A stretch of 64,000 bases of DNA from Solea solea (Eukaryota > Chordata > Actinopteri > Pleuronectiformes > Soleidae), in the NCBI RefSeq assembly GCF_958295425.1, contig NC_081136.1, forward strand, positions 18,116,881 to 18,180,880, given 5' to 3'. Shown here in pieces: positions 11,043-22,597 of the stretch. A program made the position numbers and the translations under genes. The first letter of the stretch is position 1, and every line of letters begins with the position of its first letter. The notes under the pieces were generated by a model that saw only the letters and a program-made list of their open reading frames with translations, ran no database searches and was not told the DNA's origin.

Positions 11043-14000
11043 CATTGTTGGGGATATTCTTCACCACACACTCAGCTGTGCTCATTGAAGATGTGCCTGT
11101 GAAAAAGGATGATATCCACCAAGAGTAAGGTTCCTGTTCTCACGTCTGATAACTTGTCCCACTTTCTGCTACAATCACACCAAAGCTGTGTCTCAATTCT
11201 CAGGCTGGATCATCAAGAGTGTTGTCAGTATGTGGGCTGTCCCTTTTCTTCCTGCAGACTCCTCGAATGGGGCTGATGTTTGCCTGAGTCTATTATGGCG
11301 TGTTTCCTACTCGCCTCGCCTCGCCTCGCCATGGCACGGTTAAGTTTCCACTAGCATAGTACCTGCTCTGGCGAGGCTCCAAGCGTGTTGAGTAGGTGCT
11401 ATGCGTGACGTCGTCAGACTGTCGGCCACTCAGTGCCGTCACAGGAAGAGACGTCCGACACAGAAATCAATGCCGAACAGTGCAAACTGTAGATCAAACT
11501 AATTAACAATCCTAAAAACGTGGGTACATCTCCTACAAATACCACGGAAATGTCTCAATATTTAACAGAGGAGTCTGGTGTATTTAGTGACAACACCACT
11601 GATCACGAGCGGCGAGTGGCATCACAAACCCTCCTGCTCTCCAGTGACTTTGTCAGACTATATCAGTCAACTGTAGATCAGTTAAAAAGACTTAATAATC
11701 CTAAAAACTTAATATTTTCTCTCTTGTTAATCTCTACAGAAGCGCAATGGCCCTTTACCATAGTGGAAAAGGGCCATTAGCTGCACACTCCAGAGGATCC
11801 AGCCCGAGAATTGATGCACTTGTCTACAAACCAGGAAGTATTTGGAAAGTGCAGCTTTAATGTTTTTCCATCAGAGAGCACTAACATGTAAATATAAAGT
11901 CTGTGAAAACTCCAAGCGACTCTCTTTTTCAGACAATGACATTGGCTTGTGGCCTTGAATACAGTGAAGTGCAAATCACCACCGCAAATAGGAACACGCA
12001 GCAACAAATAACACAAACGCAAACTAAACACATCTGCAAATCGCAAAATACGCCCCCCCAAACAGAAATCACAACGACAAAAGCAGAAATCACAACGACA
12101 AAAACAATGAAATACAACGCTGAAAACACAACAAAGGCACATGACACAAATAAAATTACAAAAGCGCAGTGTTTTTGTTTGTAGGTGATTTATTATTCAA
12201 TTCAATTCAATTCAATTTTATTTGTATATCACCAAATCATAACATGGGTCTGTACACAGACAACATGATAGAAAGCAGAGAAACACAACAATTCACACAC
12301 TCTCTGTCAATGTTGGTGGACTACTTGAAATAAAGTTTGAAGTGCTGGTACTGCATGCTGGACAGTACCGGCCCTGCACCAGCATGTTTCTATGGTAACT
12401 GCGCTGGGATTCATTTAAGCCACGGTGATGGAACGGCACTTTCATTTAAATGAGCAACTCTTATTGAAATAAGTGGTTACAAGACGGACTGTCTTAAATA
12501 CAGCTGAGCTGCGTTAGTGGAACAACTTGAGGCTTAGTTGTGACTGTGAGATGCTGCTAGTGCTCTAGTGGTGCTCTCGATGCTTTCCAGCGGTTTACTT
12601 CTGGGTAGAAGTTAATGTCGTTGTCAATGTTGCCAACCTAGAGACTTTGTCACTATATTTAGCAGGTATTCAGACCCTGCTAAAAAAGTGACACATCTTG
12701 TGATTTTGTTCTGGTGTTACTGGAGACTTTTGGAGACGCTGAGGTGAAAATATGTATATTTTTGGTTCATAACGAGCAACGGGCCGGTCCTCTCCTCGCG
12801 TAGCACTCCCTGCCAGCTGCAGTCCGAGAAGATTTGGGCAGCCTGTGGCCAAGTGGAAAGGGAACTTGTAACCAGAATGTCACCGGTTCAAGTCCCCACC
12901 AGGCCGAAAGGGCTGGGGTACCCCTGAGCAAGGTACCAAACCCCCGTTGCTCCCCGGGCGCTACTCAGTGTGGCAGCCCACTGCTCCTAATTCTAGGATG
13001 GGTCAAAATGCAGAGAATAATTTCCCTAAGGGGATTAATAAAGTATCTAAAATTAAAAAAAAATCTACCTCTTTGTCTAAAACAAACAAACAAAAAGAAC
13101 TAACTCTGCCACAGTGTCTAATTTTTGCCAGCCCCAACTCAGATAAAGTAATTCTAAACATATTCAGGGTGTTTTTTTACTCACTTTTTGTCTTTCCCAC
13201 GTTTCCTCTCACATCCATTACAATTACACACATTAGCCAATAATGCAAATTAGGTGATGCCGTCATTTAGTCACTTCTAGCAACTTTAAGGACCGCCAAT
13301 AGCTACTTTCCTAACTGAGGAGTTGGCCATACTGGTCATTGTGTTTTCTGTTTTTGTTGTTGTTTTCTTTTGGGGGGTTAGTGTAGTGGCTTGCAGTGGT
13401 ATGCAGTTGCGTTTAGTTTTGCTATTAATTGAAGTAGTGATTTGCACTTCAGGGCCACCACTTCCTTTCAATCTGGCTTTCCAAATAAGGGCCTCTGACT
13501 TTGGCTTTCTACTACTTGCTTTATAAATCTTTTGCCATAACGCTTGGCAATAGAAATAGCTTAACGTTGTTATTCTTACAAAATAAAATTCCAATAGTTA
13601 ACTCAATAGAATAAAATATATTTTTTTAGTTTTAGTAATCATTCTACAGAAGCATATTTCATTCACTTAAAATAATAAAAAAGAAATGGCTTTGTGCCAT
13701 CCATCCATCCATCCATCCATCCATCTTCTACCACTTTATCCTCATCCACATGAAGGGCGCGGGGAGGCGGAGTCTGTGCCAATCTCAGCTGATATAGGGT
13801 GATAGACAGGGTTCATACTGTCACATACAACAGTTCATCACAACATATAGAGACAAACAACCATTCACTCTCACACTCACACCTACGGTCAATTCTCTTC
13901 TGAGATTTTTTCCAGTTCCGTTTTTGCAAGACTTTTTGTGAAAATACCGGCTGCATCATTTGGAAACGAGCAGCGACTCTTGGTCTGCGCTGTTCGCTGC

Positions 14001-17000
14001 TTTGTGCTGGGTGTAAGTTAGAGCTTTAAACTGACTCCGTACTATGGTCTTTGCATGGAAATGACAAATCTCGTGGCCACGCATTACTATATTGTGGCTC
14101 TGTAATTGAGCTGTCAAGATGGATATGGAAGCTTTTGTCATTCATTCAGTAAAAAATCTCGTAACAACAGACCCCCAAGAAAACCTTTAAAAAGTGACCC
14201 AAAAAAATCAGGTAAAAACAGACCCGGAATTGCAGGGTTTATTGCCAAAAAAGACAGCAATCAATAAAAAGTTTTATTAGACAAACAAGTAATGATACAT
14301 CACAATATCTGTGTCACTGAAGAATTGAAAATGCCCCTAAGGTTAAGTGGTTAAATGCTGGATTGCTTTTCATTGCCAGTTGCTATCCTCAAATTCTTCA
14401 GCCACTTTTTTAATTATAAAAATGATTTAAAAGTTACGCAAAGTCTTTAGACGATATATAAAAACAAAACAAGCTTCGGCAGTCCAAAGATTGTTCTCCA
14501 TTATGTTGAACTAAACTAATGGATCCCCTGCAACTTATTTCATTTTACATTATTTAATTGTGGAAATGATCCTATTATTATTTGTCTGTATTTTCTTGCA
14601 TTTATTTCAAATGATGTATTTAAGTATTTGTACTTGCTCTGTCATTGATTTGTTCAGTCTTGATGCTTTTCAGTGTATTTGATTGTAATTCACGAGCTCA
14701 TTTCTGCGGTGGGGCATCATGAGTTAGTGACACCAGTGAGTCAACTTGGCCGGAAATCTGTTATGAGCGTGGTATTTTTGTTTCTTATTAAAATCTCAGC
14801 AGTATTGATAATCATATATTTGGACAATGATCTTTTGCTGAATTCATATTTTGTCTGAGCCTCCATTTTCAGACTGTGTTATTATTATTATTCTTATGTG
14901 ATTTGTCCTTACAGTGCAAACCCACCTCACAGGATTTATGACCTGTATAACAAAGTAGGCAACAACTGCTTCATAGCAGCAGCTATCTATTTGGTCGTTG
15001 GAGCCTTCTCCTGCTGCCAGATGAGACTTAACAAGCAGAAGGTAAATCAGTCACATCTTTGTATTGATTGTTCTTTGGAGAGTTGGTGAGAAAGTGGATT
15101 TGTTTAACCCAAGCAGGATGTGAACATGAGAAGATCATCATTTATGTGAGCAAGATCATCCAGAATAGTATGAAGACTATCATCGAAGTCCGAAAGCAAC
15201 TAGTGGCATTGAAGAAACAGTGCAGCACATTTTTCTATCACTCGTCTTTCATACCCATTCACTCGCTGACAGCACAGCCGTCAGGAGCACCATGGGGTTT
15301 AGTGTCTTTCCCAAGGACACATCTGGCAGCTGGGAATCGTACTCACAACCTTCAAGTTGAAAGATGACTTGCTCTACTACTGAGCAATCGCCGCCCAGAC
15401 TGATGTTGCGGCAAGGCAGCACCAGAGAGGTCTCTAACCAAAAAATCCTGACTTAAACCCTATAGGCCAGGGGTCTTCAATGGTTTTCAGGCCAAACTGA
15501 TGGACAGATGGAGCAGGGACCTCCACTACTACCATTAGATATATACTATGTATAACATAGTTTTGATATTAACTTTGGGTCTAGTGCCATGTATAAATGT
15601 ACCTTGTTATTGGGGTTTCACTACTAAGATATTCAAATAATACACAGATTCATATATTCATGTTTTTATTTTAAATACTGGTACTTTTATTAGGTTCCAA
15701 GCAAGCTGAGCCAATACTTTGTGTGGCGTCGACCGAAGATTGGTCAAAGTGTCATCACTGGATTAGGCATGAGCAAGACATCTGACAAAAGAATCAAACC
15801 GAACAATGCTGAACTGTAGATCAGTTAAAAAGACATGAAAATCCTACATTACATGTGTAATCTCCAACTTTAAGAAAGATATATAGCAGATATATAACAA
15901 TTGTATCAAGTTATAAGTTTATACAGGACAGTTCTGAGTCAGTGACTATGATGTCATTTATACAAGCAGCAGCACTGATTAAAGCATAATAATAATGATG
16001 ATAATTGTAATGATATGATGTGAATGATAATAATAGCCTTGTAACTGGATTTGCATCCTGCAACCTGCAAGATGAGGACACACAAAAAAAGTCATATTCA
16101 TACCCTGAGTGTGAGAGAGTGAGCAGTCTAGGTCTATAGCAGCATAACTAAGAGATGGTCCAGGTTTCCCTGAACCAGCATTAACTATAAGCTTTATCAA
16201 AAAGGAAAGTTTTAGGTTTAACTTTAAATACGGAGCGAGGCTCCGCTGTCATTGGGAGCTGGTTCCATAGGAGAGGAGCCTGGTAACTGAAGGCTCTGCC
16301 TCCCATTCTGCTCTTACAGACTCTGGGAACCAAATGTAAGCCTGGATTTTATTAGAAAGTAAAAAGTTACAGGTCATCCAGGACTTAATGTCTCTGAGAC
16401 ATTCCTGGAGTTGAACAACCTGATTTATTTCATCCGGCCTCATTGATAAATATAGCTGTGTGTCATCTGCATAACAATGAAAGTGTATGTTGTGCTTTCT
16501 AATAATGTTCCCTAGAGGAAGCATATATAAGGTAAAAAGTATAGGCCCAAGCACTGAGCCTTGTGGAACTCCACAATTAACTTGTGTTTGTAATGAGGCT
16601 TTATCATTAACATGAACAAACTGGAATCTATCAGATAAGTATGATTTAAACCAGCAGAGGGCAGCACCTGTGATACCAAGGGTCTGCTCCAATCTCTGCA
16701 GTAGAATATTATGATCAATGGTGTCAAATGCAGCACTAAGATCCAACAGGACAAGTAAAGAGACTAGACCATTATCAGAAGCCAAGAGAAGATCATTACC
16801 AACTTTAACTAGTGGTGTAAACCTGACTGAAAATCTTCAAACAGGCTATTAATGCGCAAATATTCATACACTTGTTTAGCAACTACCTTTTCTAAGATTT
16901 TTGAAATGAAGGGAAGATTAGATATCGGTCGATAATTAGCTAAATATCTGGGTCAAGGGTCGCTTTTTTGAGAAGCTACTTTAAACGTTTAGGGCACATA

Positions 17001-17873
17001 TCCAGTTAATAAGGACAGATTAATTTGATTTAATATGGAGCTGTTAATTAAAGGTAACACATCTTTAAACAGGTTGATGGCTTGGATGATGAAACTAATG
17101 ATGTTAACTCAGGGAGATCTATAAGGGAGAAACTGTTTAACTGTGTGCTTGGTGCTTCTAAAGCTCTTGTGCTAAAAATTGAATCACTACCACTAGGAGG
17201 GAGGAGATGATCAATTTTCTCTCTAATTGGTGTTATTTTACTCACAAAGAAGTTCATAAAGTCATCACTGCTCAGTGTTAAAGGAATAGATGGTTCAGTG
17301 GAGCTGTGGCGAGCAACCATGGTGCTCATATCCTCTGATTCACCACTTTCTTTTTCAGAGGGGCAACACAATCTAATGTAGTACGCAGTGAGGCCGCTGT
17401 ACTATCAACTTTAAGCAAACGTAGTGGGTGCTTGAGTGCTTGTTCGGTTAATTGATTGTAACAGTAGATAGATAATCACAGAGAGAACAGATGAAAACAC
17501 ACAGCATAACACAGTGGAAACACAAAGTGACACAATACATTACCGCCGACAGGATGACTCAGATCAGTGACTCTGCAAACAACTGATTCTAATGATTCAA
17601 TACACCGAAAAGATATGTTTTACAAGTCACTTGTCACTAGTTTGGGTCCCGTGTAAAAACATAGTCACTGCAGTTTCATGCAGCTGTGCTAAGATGACTC
17701 CGCCCCTGTTGAGGCGGTACTATTGTAATGGAGTCGAGCCCTGCCGTGCCAAAGCGAGGCGAGCCGTGCAGGAACTGTATAGTGGGAAAGCGCCATCATT
17801 TGTTACAGTCTTTATTCTGTACTCATGTGCTTGCTATTGTCGTGTTGTTCCTCAGGCTTACCTGGTGAACTAG
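9285..17873 (+). CDS. rnasek: Ribonuclease kappa (RNASEK), V-ATPase-associated membrane protein
   Basis: RNASEK is a two-pass membrane protein found with the V-ATPase and needed for endosomal acidification; an endoribonuclease activity has also been reported (family knowledge). Coding exons are 9285-9359, 11042-11124, 14915-15041 and 17856-17873. Phases (0, 2, 0) agree and the product is 100 aa, close to the human 98. Exon 1 encodes [20 protein letters not shown] and begins the first membrane helix. Exon 2 gives [18 protein letters not shown]. Exon 3 gives the second hydrophobic stretch [16 protein letters not shown] followed by RLNKQK. Exon 4 encodes only AYLVN and the stop, matching the human end EYMVR in position. 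The ATG at 9285 was chosen because it aligns with the family start; the upstream GTG at 9279 is not needed. If intron 3 were retained, the frame would end after 16 unrelated residues. The gene is head-to-head with bap18, whereas in human the two are in tandem. Confidence 0.95.
9408..9471. repeat. CACT and TA microsatellites in rnasek intron 1
   Basis: A short (CACT)n run is followed closely by a (TA)n run of about 26 bases. Confidence 0.85.
9720..10005 (-). mobile_element. tRNA-derived SINE, reverse orientation (copy 1)
   Basis: Read on the minus strand, the right end carries a tRNA-like box A ('tagctcagtggtagag'). A body with 'agctgctttacactac' and a 'tatttatacagcac' tail follows. Copies with the same layout are at 15205-15393 and 61706-61960, so this is one SINE family. 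Confidence 0.75.
10983..11039. repeat. (CT)n tract forming the polypyrimidine tract of rnasek exon 2
   Basis: An uninterrupted run of roughly 28 CT dinucleotides ends at the CAG acceptor of rnasek exon 2. It is the polypyrimidine tract of that intron, and its length is likely polymorphic. Confidence 0.9.
11288..11790. mobile_element. Fragments of a fish hAT-type MITE in rnasek intron 2
   Basis: The text 'ctcgcctcgcctcgcc..ggcacgg' followed by 'cgtgacgtcgtcagactg' resembles the inverse of 17700-17795. A segment with 'gtgccgtcacaggaagagacg' and 'gcggcgag' also occurs at 63660-63760 and, in part, near 15770-15830. I see a dispersed element family but no clean borders. Confidence 0.5.
12185..12310 (-). 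mobile_element. LINE (L2-like) 3' tail
   Basis: A 'caattcaattcaattttattt' start followed by 'gtatatcaccaaatcataaca' is the familiar 3' end of fish L2-type LINE copies, in reverse orientation. There is no coding sequence. Confidence 0.6.
12836..13050 (+). mobile_element. tRNA-derived SINE (family B, copy 1)
   Basis: It starts with a tRNA-like head ('gcctgtggccaagtgg' as box A region, 'ccggttcaagtcccc' as box B). It continues with 'gggctggggtacccctgag', 'ctccccgggcgctactcag' and the tail 'aaggggattaataaag'. It is nearly the same as 35098-35325. Confidence 0.85.
13690..13890 (-). mobile_element. Truncated SINE (family C) with CCAT tail
   Basis: A (CCAT)n run followed by 'ctaccactttatcctc' and 'gccaatctcagctgatatag' is the 3' part of the SINE seen complete at 19329-19735, here in reverse. 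Confidence 0.75.
15205..15393 (-). mobile_element. tRNA-derived SINE, reverse orientation (copy 2)
   Basis: It shares 'tcactcgtctttcataccc', 'cacagccgtcaggagcacc', 'cttcaagttgaaagatgac' and the inverse box A end 'ctctactactgagca' with the copy at 9720-10005. Confidence 0.75.
15960..17400 (-). pseudogene. 5'-truncated L2/Maui-like LINE with broken reverse transcriptase
   Basis: The minus-strand frame 16785-16249 encodes reverse-transcriptase blocks: [39 protein letters not shown] and the catalytic [11 protein letters not shown]. An upstream piece at 17371-17048 encodes a linker with [16 protein letters not shown]. Frames are interrupted between the pieces, so it is inactive. The tail, 'gtctgtaagagcagaatggg' in sense, also occurs at 25184-25440. 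It lies in rnasek intron 3. Confidence 0.88.
17700..17795. mobile_element. hAT-type MITE terminus just before rnasek exon 4
   Basis: The sequence 'gactccgcccctgttgaggc' to 'gtatagtgggaaagcgcc' is a typical fish MITE end, about 60 bases upstream of the last coding exon of rnasek. A related segment is at 20600-20770. Confidence 0.55.
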
Positions 17874-18105
17874 TGCCATCTGGTGGACTGACAAGCTCAC
17901 ATGGATGGAGGATGGTATTTGGATCCCTGCCATATTGTCTCAGGGTTTAATCACAAGCATCAGGAAAAAAAAAGGACACTTCAAATTGTGTAATTAAGAT
18001 GAGAGTAACTCTACTACCAATCACAAGCACTTGAATGAAATGACTGCCAAAGAAAACCTACTTGATTTCAATAAATGATAATATTTAAGATGTTGTTTTG
18101 TATTT
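17874..18105 (+). terminator. rnasek 3' UTR and poly(A) region
   Basis: AATAAA is at 18070-18075, about 200 bases after the stop codon, and is followed by a GT-rich stretch ('gatgttgttttgtattttg'). This is the expected cleavage and downstream-element layout. Confidence 0.65.
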
Positions 18106-18895
18106 TGTCTTGCCTTGCTCTCTCATAGCTACTGCTCTGTACAGGATGCACACTGTTTATTGGACCCTTTTGAGGATTTCATTAAAGATGTCAAAAAGGT
18201 GAAATAATTGCTCTGTAATGGCACATTTATATAGAATCAGCAGAATATCTGACTCACAACTAATTTCTAAAAAGTAATATAAATCTATGTTATTTAGCTA
18301 ATACAGCCCATGTAACACCCAGAGGCGGGAAAACATCCAGACTCCAGAGCAGCCATTCCCAAACTTAAGCGTGCCAGGGCCCACTTTGAAATCTGAAAAT
18401 CGTCTGAGGTCCACCCAAATCTTGGGATCAATAATATAGCGGCGCATTAATAATTAGTTTAATAATAATTACTTTATTTCTGAACTTGGTGGTTATTACA
18501 ACCGAGTGATCACTCTCAAAGTGCTGGAAGTGCTTATTATGCTTAATATTGCTATATAAACCTAGCACAAAAAGTAAGGACATTTATGTTTGGTCATAGT
18601 ATTTGACATTTATACCACATCAAAAATGGATTAATATTCTAATTTATGCTGCCAAAAGTGAATTTTGACTGATTTTGTTGTGCTCAAATAAAACTTGTCA
18701 ACTGCAAGTTTTTGAAGAAGTGATTATGGGGTATGTTAAATTGATCAGTTATATGTTATCTGGAGCATGATCTGACCCCTATGTGTTCATAAGAGACTTC
18801 TTTCATTTTACACTTTAGTATTGCTAAAACCAGAAATCTATACGTGAATATGACAGGTATGTACTGGAGTAACAAGAATATGTTTTTTTTATTGG

Positions 18896-18990
18896 CATTA
18901 TCCATCCATCCATCCATTTTCTACCGCTTTATCCTCCACAGGAGGGGGGTGCTGTGCCAATCTCAGCTGACATAGGGCTATAGGCGGGTA
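18896..18990 (-). mobile_element. Truncated SINE (family C)
   Basis: 'tccatccatccatccat' followed by 'ctaccgctttatcctccac' and 'tctcagctgacatagggc' is the 3' end of the SINE seen whole at 19329-19735, in reverse. Confidence 0.75.
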
Positions 18991-19328
18991 GACGAAGAAG
19001 CAACATTAAGAAAAAGGTTCTGGAAAAACATAGGCTCATCTGTATTTGGAGCATAAATATTTATCAAAATGTATTGTTTTTGTGTCTTTCTTCAAATGGA
19101 AAAAAAAGCAAAAGGAATTCCAAAAAGGCCCATCATTTGAATGTGGTTATTCAGTTTCTCGTTTGTCACAGTGACCAACACAACGGCATTGGGTTTAAAA
19201 TTAAAACTGGTGAAGAGTCACTCATGATTCATTCTTCAATGCATCACAAATGAGGAAAAAATGAATGACCAAATTCCAATTTGGTTTTTCCTTTTTGGAT
19301 TGCAACAGCAAAAACTAGGTTTTTATCC

Positions 19329-19735
19329 AATGATACTTAGACAAGTGGGCCACACGGTGGTGTAGTGGTTAGCACTCTCGCCTTGCAGCGAGAAAACCCG
19401 GGTTCGAGCCCCGGTTGGAACAAGGGCCTTTCTGCATGGAGTTTGCATGTTCTCCCCGTGTGTGCGTGGGTTCTCTCCGGGTTCTCCGGCTTCCTCCCAC
19501 AGTCCAAAAACATGCAATGTGGGGATTAGGTAAATTGGACACTCCAAATTGACCATAGGAGTGAGTGTGAGAGTGAATGGTTGTTTGTCTCTATCTGTGT
19601 GTGGCCCTGCGATGGACTGGCGAACTGTCCAGGGTGTACCCCGCCTATCGCCCGATGTAGCTGAGATTGGCACAGCACCCCCCACGACCCTCTGGTTGAG
19701 GATAAAGCGGTAGATGATGACTGACTGACTGACTT
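19329..19735 (+). mobile_element. Full-length tRNA-derived SINE (family C)
   Basis: The tRNA-like head has box A 'ggtgtagtggttagcac' and box B 'gggttcgagcccc'. The body includes 'ggagtttgcatgttctcc', 'gggttctccggcttcctc' and 'gatggactggcgaactgtcc'. The 3' end is 'gataaagcggtagatgatg' plus a (GACT)n run. It is the most complete of six copies in the window. Confidence 0.9.
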
Positions 19736-19901
19736 AGACAAGTCCCAATATTTCCCTGATTCCCTGAAAGGAGCAGTATTAGTGTCACATTCACTCTCCA
19801 AAAGAGGGCAGCCTTACGCACATCCTTCTCCAGCTTCCATGGGGTTTCCACTTTTCATTCATCACACAGGCACCAACATGTAACTGAGAGCGGTCAGAGA
19901 G

Positions 19902-20030
19902 TCATGGGACTACAACTTAAGTAGACACCATGCAGGGTGCATGAGCAGTAGGCTGGCCCTAGACAGCGGGAAGGACCTGGTTGTTGTTAACAGAGTTGGC
20001 ATGGCTAAAAACTACAATACTGTGAAGTGT
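19902..20030. repeat. Direct repeat, copy A (partner at 20425-20550)
   Basis: The two segments share 'tcatgggactacaa', 'gcagggtgcatgagcagtag' and 'cgggaaggacc' in the same order and spacing, about 520 bases apart. The unit is not a repeat I can name. Confidence 0.7.
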
Positions 20031-20424
20031 AACCTCATATCGTCACAACAGCATGTTTATATATATATGCTTAACAAGTGTGGGCACCTTCCAGCCTTTT
20101 TCTGAACATGCAAAAATAGGCAAAGAAATGATAGTTGCAGATACACTGTCCCGAATATATGACTGCACTGAAATAAATACAAACAGAATGAAATTGTACA
20201 TGTGAACGTAGTCAGAAAGAGCTGCTCAGTCTCAGATTCCTCAAAAGCACCAGGTGTAGAGCCATCACCAGCACACACTCCAGAGCCGCGTCACGTAGAC
20301 AATTCCTGTTATGGCTATTGATTTGTAAATTGTTGCTTAAATATTTTGAACAATATCTGTTATAAATGTTGAACTGTAAATATGTAAATATTTTTTTGTT
20401 TACATAATGGGTATGTTCAGAAGA

Positions 20425-20550
20425 TCATGGGACTACAAGTTACGTACAGACACTGCGCAGGGTGCATGAGCAGTAGGCTGGCCCGAGACAGCAGTAACGG
20501 GAAGGACCCTGTTGCTGTTACCGGACTTTGCATGGCTATAAATAAAGAAA
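20425..20550. repeat. Direct repeat, copy B (partner at 19902-20030)
   Basis: Same unit as 19902-20030, with 'gtaacgggaaggaccctgtt' and 'catggctataaataaag' at its end. The divergence between the copies suggests an old tandem duplication or two insertions of one element. Confidence 0.7.
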
Positions 20551-20937
20551 ATTGTCATATCATATAGAAACAACACATCATGGAGTTCAATTTTCAATGA
20601 CAGGAGCCTCGGATTTCCCACTCCCTTCACCTATACATTTCTATAGTGGGGTTTATTGTGCTGTGTTTCCCGCTGTGCGTTTTCCTCTACATGGTTTGGT
20701 TGGTTTTCTATTACAATACAGTCCCTTCTCAACGTGGGCGGAGTCATCACAGCACGGCTGCATGAAACTGCAAATTTAGTTTAGTTTTTTTTATCTGTTA
20801 GGTTGTATATGACTGATCCTACTGTCTACGATGGGTCTTAGTGGTGCTCCGGGTTTATGGATTTTCGGTGTGCCGAATATCCGTGGGGTGATTTCCTTTA
20901 CATGACGATAAACCTTTATCCCCCCCCCCCTTTGGTC

Positions 20938-21260
20938 AGTCGTCTTTTTCTGTTAAAGGGATTCATTATTGGAATGCCTTAACAGAAATGAAAACACTAA
21001 CTGACCTGAAAATATTTAATGGAAAGGTGAAAAAATGGCTGAAACAAAACCAAATTTGTGATCACTGACTGTGTATTATGGACTGAAATATGCACATGTT
21101 CTTTAGTTGGTACTGATGTATTGATTTTGATAATTGTTACATTAGAAAAGGCTTACCAAGGACAGAGATTGCAAATTAACCTTGGCTAGGCATCATATAT
21201 GTAATGCATGTGTTGAATGTGAACTCCCTGACAAATAAACTAATAAATAAAATAAAATAC
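20938..21260 (+). pseudogene. LINE 3' end (reverse-transcriptase C-terminus and tail)
   Basis: Plus-strand translation gives SVKGIHYWNALTEMK, LKIFNGKVKKWLKQNQ and a stop. This is the usual C-terminal end of fish Rex1/L2-type LINE polyproteins. The 3' tail ends with 'gacaaataaactaataaat'. It is 5'-truncated. Confidence 0.7.
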
Positions 21261-22597
21261 ATTTAGATTTATTTAAAAATATCGATTTTGTTAATATATT
21301 AAAATGCAAACACCATTGGGGGGCCCCTGGCCAAAGCAGCCACAGCTTAACTAGTTCTGGTTTTGTTTCAATTACTTCTACAACCATACTTCAAAAAACC
21401 TCAACTATCAATTTTAAGTCTTTTCAATGGTGGCCCTGAAACCCTCCATCTGACCTTATGACCTTAATGATAATAAAGATCATTTCTTTTTCATTTCATT
21501 TATTTATTCATTGAATAATTGAATTGTGACAATCTTTTTTTATGCATCATGGTAAACTCAATAAAAGCCAAAAACAACAGTCGTCTCCAGGCCTTTACTG
21601 TACTATGTGCACTAACTCGTTTGACAAGGATCAGCCATTTACTATGGACTGACAAGTCAAACTGTTTTTGTCACACAGCAGGAATAACAAATACAGCTGT
21701 CACATAATACCTCTGCACACTCAGTCAAAGCTATTGCAAACACCCAACTTTCTTTTTTCTATAGCTGTGTTTCCCAGACTTTCTTTTTGGGGACCCACAT
21801 TTTAAAGATGGCAAAATGATCTTATCTGCCTCCTAGCTGACTTTGCTCAGCCTATTTACACCACTGTACTTTAATGTTGGCAATACTTCAAGAGCTCAAT
21901 GTTTTCTCAGGCGGTACTAAGTACTAAGTCAGAGAACTGCTGCTGTAGCATACAGCACTTTGAGTAGTCATCAAGAATAGAAAAGTACTAAATAAATACC
22001 GATCATTTACCATGGAATTAAGAAGCTGTTTTTCTCCCATGTTGTTTTGACATTTCACCAATAGTGACAAACGTAATAAGTATTAAAGGCACATTTCTTG
22101 CAAGAGTGAAGGTGAAGGTGGTGTAAAAAGTGCAGACCACTGTCAGCAAGATAAGTGACACAGTTCGACACCACATGACGATAAACGAAAATCTTTTTCT
22201 CGCCATAACAAGGAGACCTTTTATACTTTATATATATTTAGATTTATTAAAATGTCATTCTATGCATATTATTTAAAACATATACACAAAGGGTTTGGAA
22301 ATTGGAATGGTCCCTACCTAGTCTTTAAGAACCACCATCTAAATCATACAGCCTAAACCTAATAACGTACTTACACCATTAAAGGAAAAGAATGACTTGT
22401 AGGGATACTTTAATAATTAACAATATGAACATCTTGGTGGTTTGTGGAATTGTGTATGGTGATATTTTTCTCTGGTGACCACAATAAAAACATTTAGTGT
22501 GAATGTGCTGTGGGAGTCATACATTCAGGTTGAGTGGTGCAGCCTGTAGTTTCTGAGTCTAATTTTGTAGTTACAATGACATCATCACAATGTCATC

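Larger units (their letters stand above)
11951..13456. mobile_element. Composite repeat bounded by inverted 'gaagtgcaaatcac' ends
   Basis: The left end (from 11951) reads 'ggccttgaat..gaagtgcaaatcac' and the right end (to 13456) carries the inverse 'gtgatttgcacttcagggcc'. Inside are AC-rich text, a LINE 3' tail (about 12185-12310) and a SINE (12836-13050). It may be a DNA transposon that received later insertions, or two solo ends. Fragments with the 'cagggccaccgtac' end recur near 33010 and 46850. Confidence 0.4.
18106..22597. other. Intergenic region between rnasek and the sulfotransferase gene
   Basis: No gene is supported. Contents include a Tc1-like terminal fragment near 18565 ('agcacaaaaagtaaggacat'), a SINE fragment at 18896-18990 and a complete SINE at 19329-19735. 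A repeated unit occurs at 19902-20030 and 20425-20550. A MITE-like segment (20600-20770) and a LINE 3' end (20938-21260) follow. The rest is AT-rich unique-looking sequence. rnasek and the sulfotransferase converge here. Confidence 0.7.

Noticed and set aside
11903..12184. Thr/Lys-rich ORF with repeated [13 protein letters not shown]
   Set aside because: It comes from a low-complexity AC-rich segment of a repeat; there is no domain, and both strands stay open for compositional reasons.
18128..18200. Exon-like segment with a strong acceptor and reading YCSVQDAHCLLDPFEDFIKD before a GTGAAA donor-like site
   Set aside because: It lies after the rnasek poly(A) signal, no partner exon was found in a matching phase, and it is short; chance or non-coding transcript is more likely.
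19370..19420. tRNA-like sequence with A and B boxes
   Set aside because: It is the head of a SINE: the body and tail follow directly, and there are several copies, so it is not a functional tRNA gene. The same holds for 12836, 35098, 48173, 9720 and 15205.
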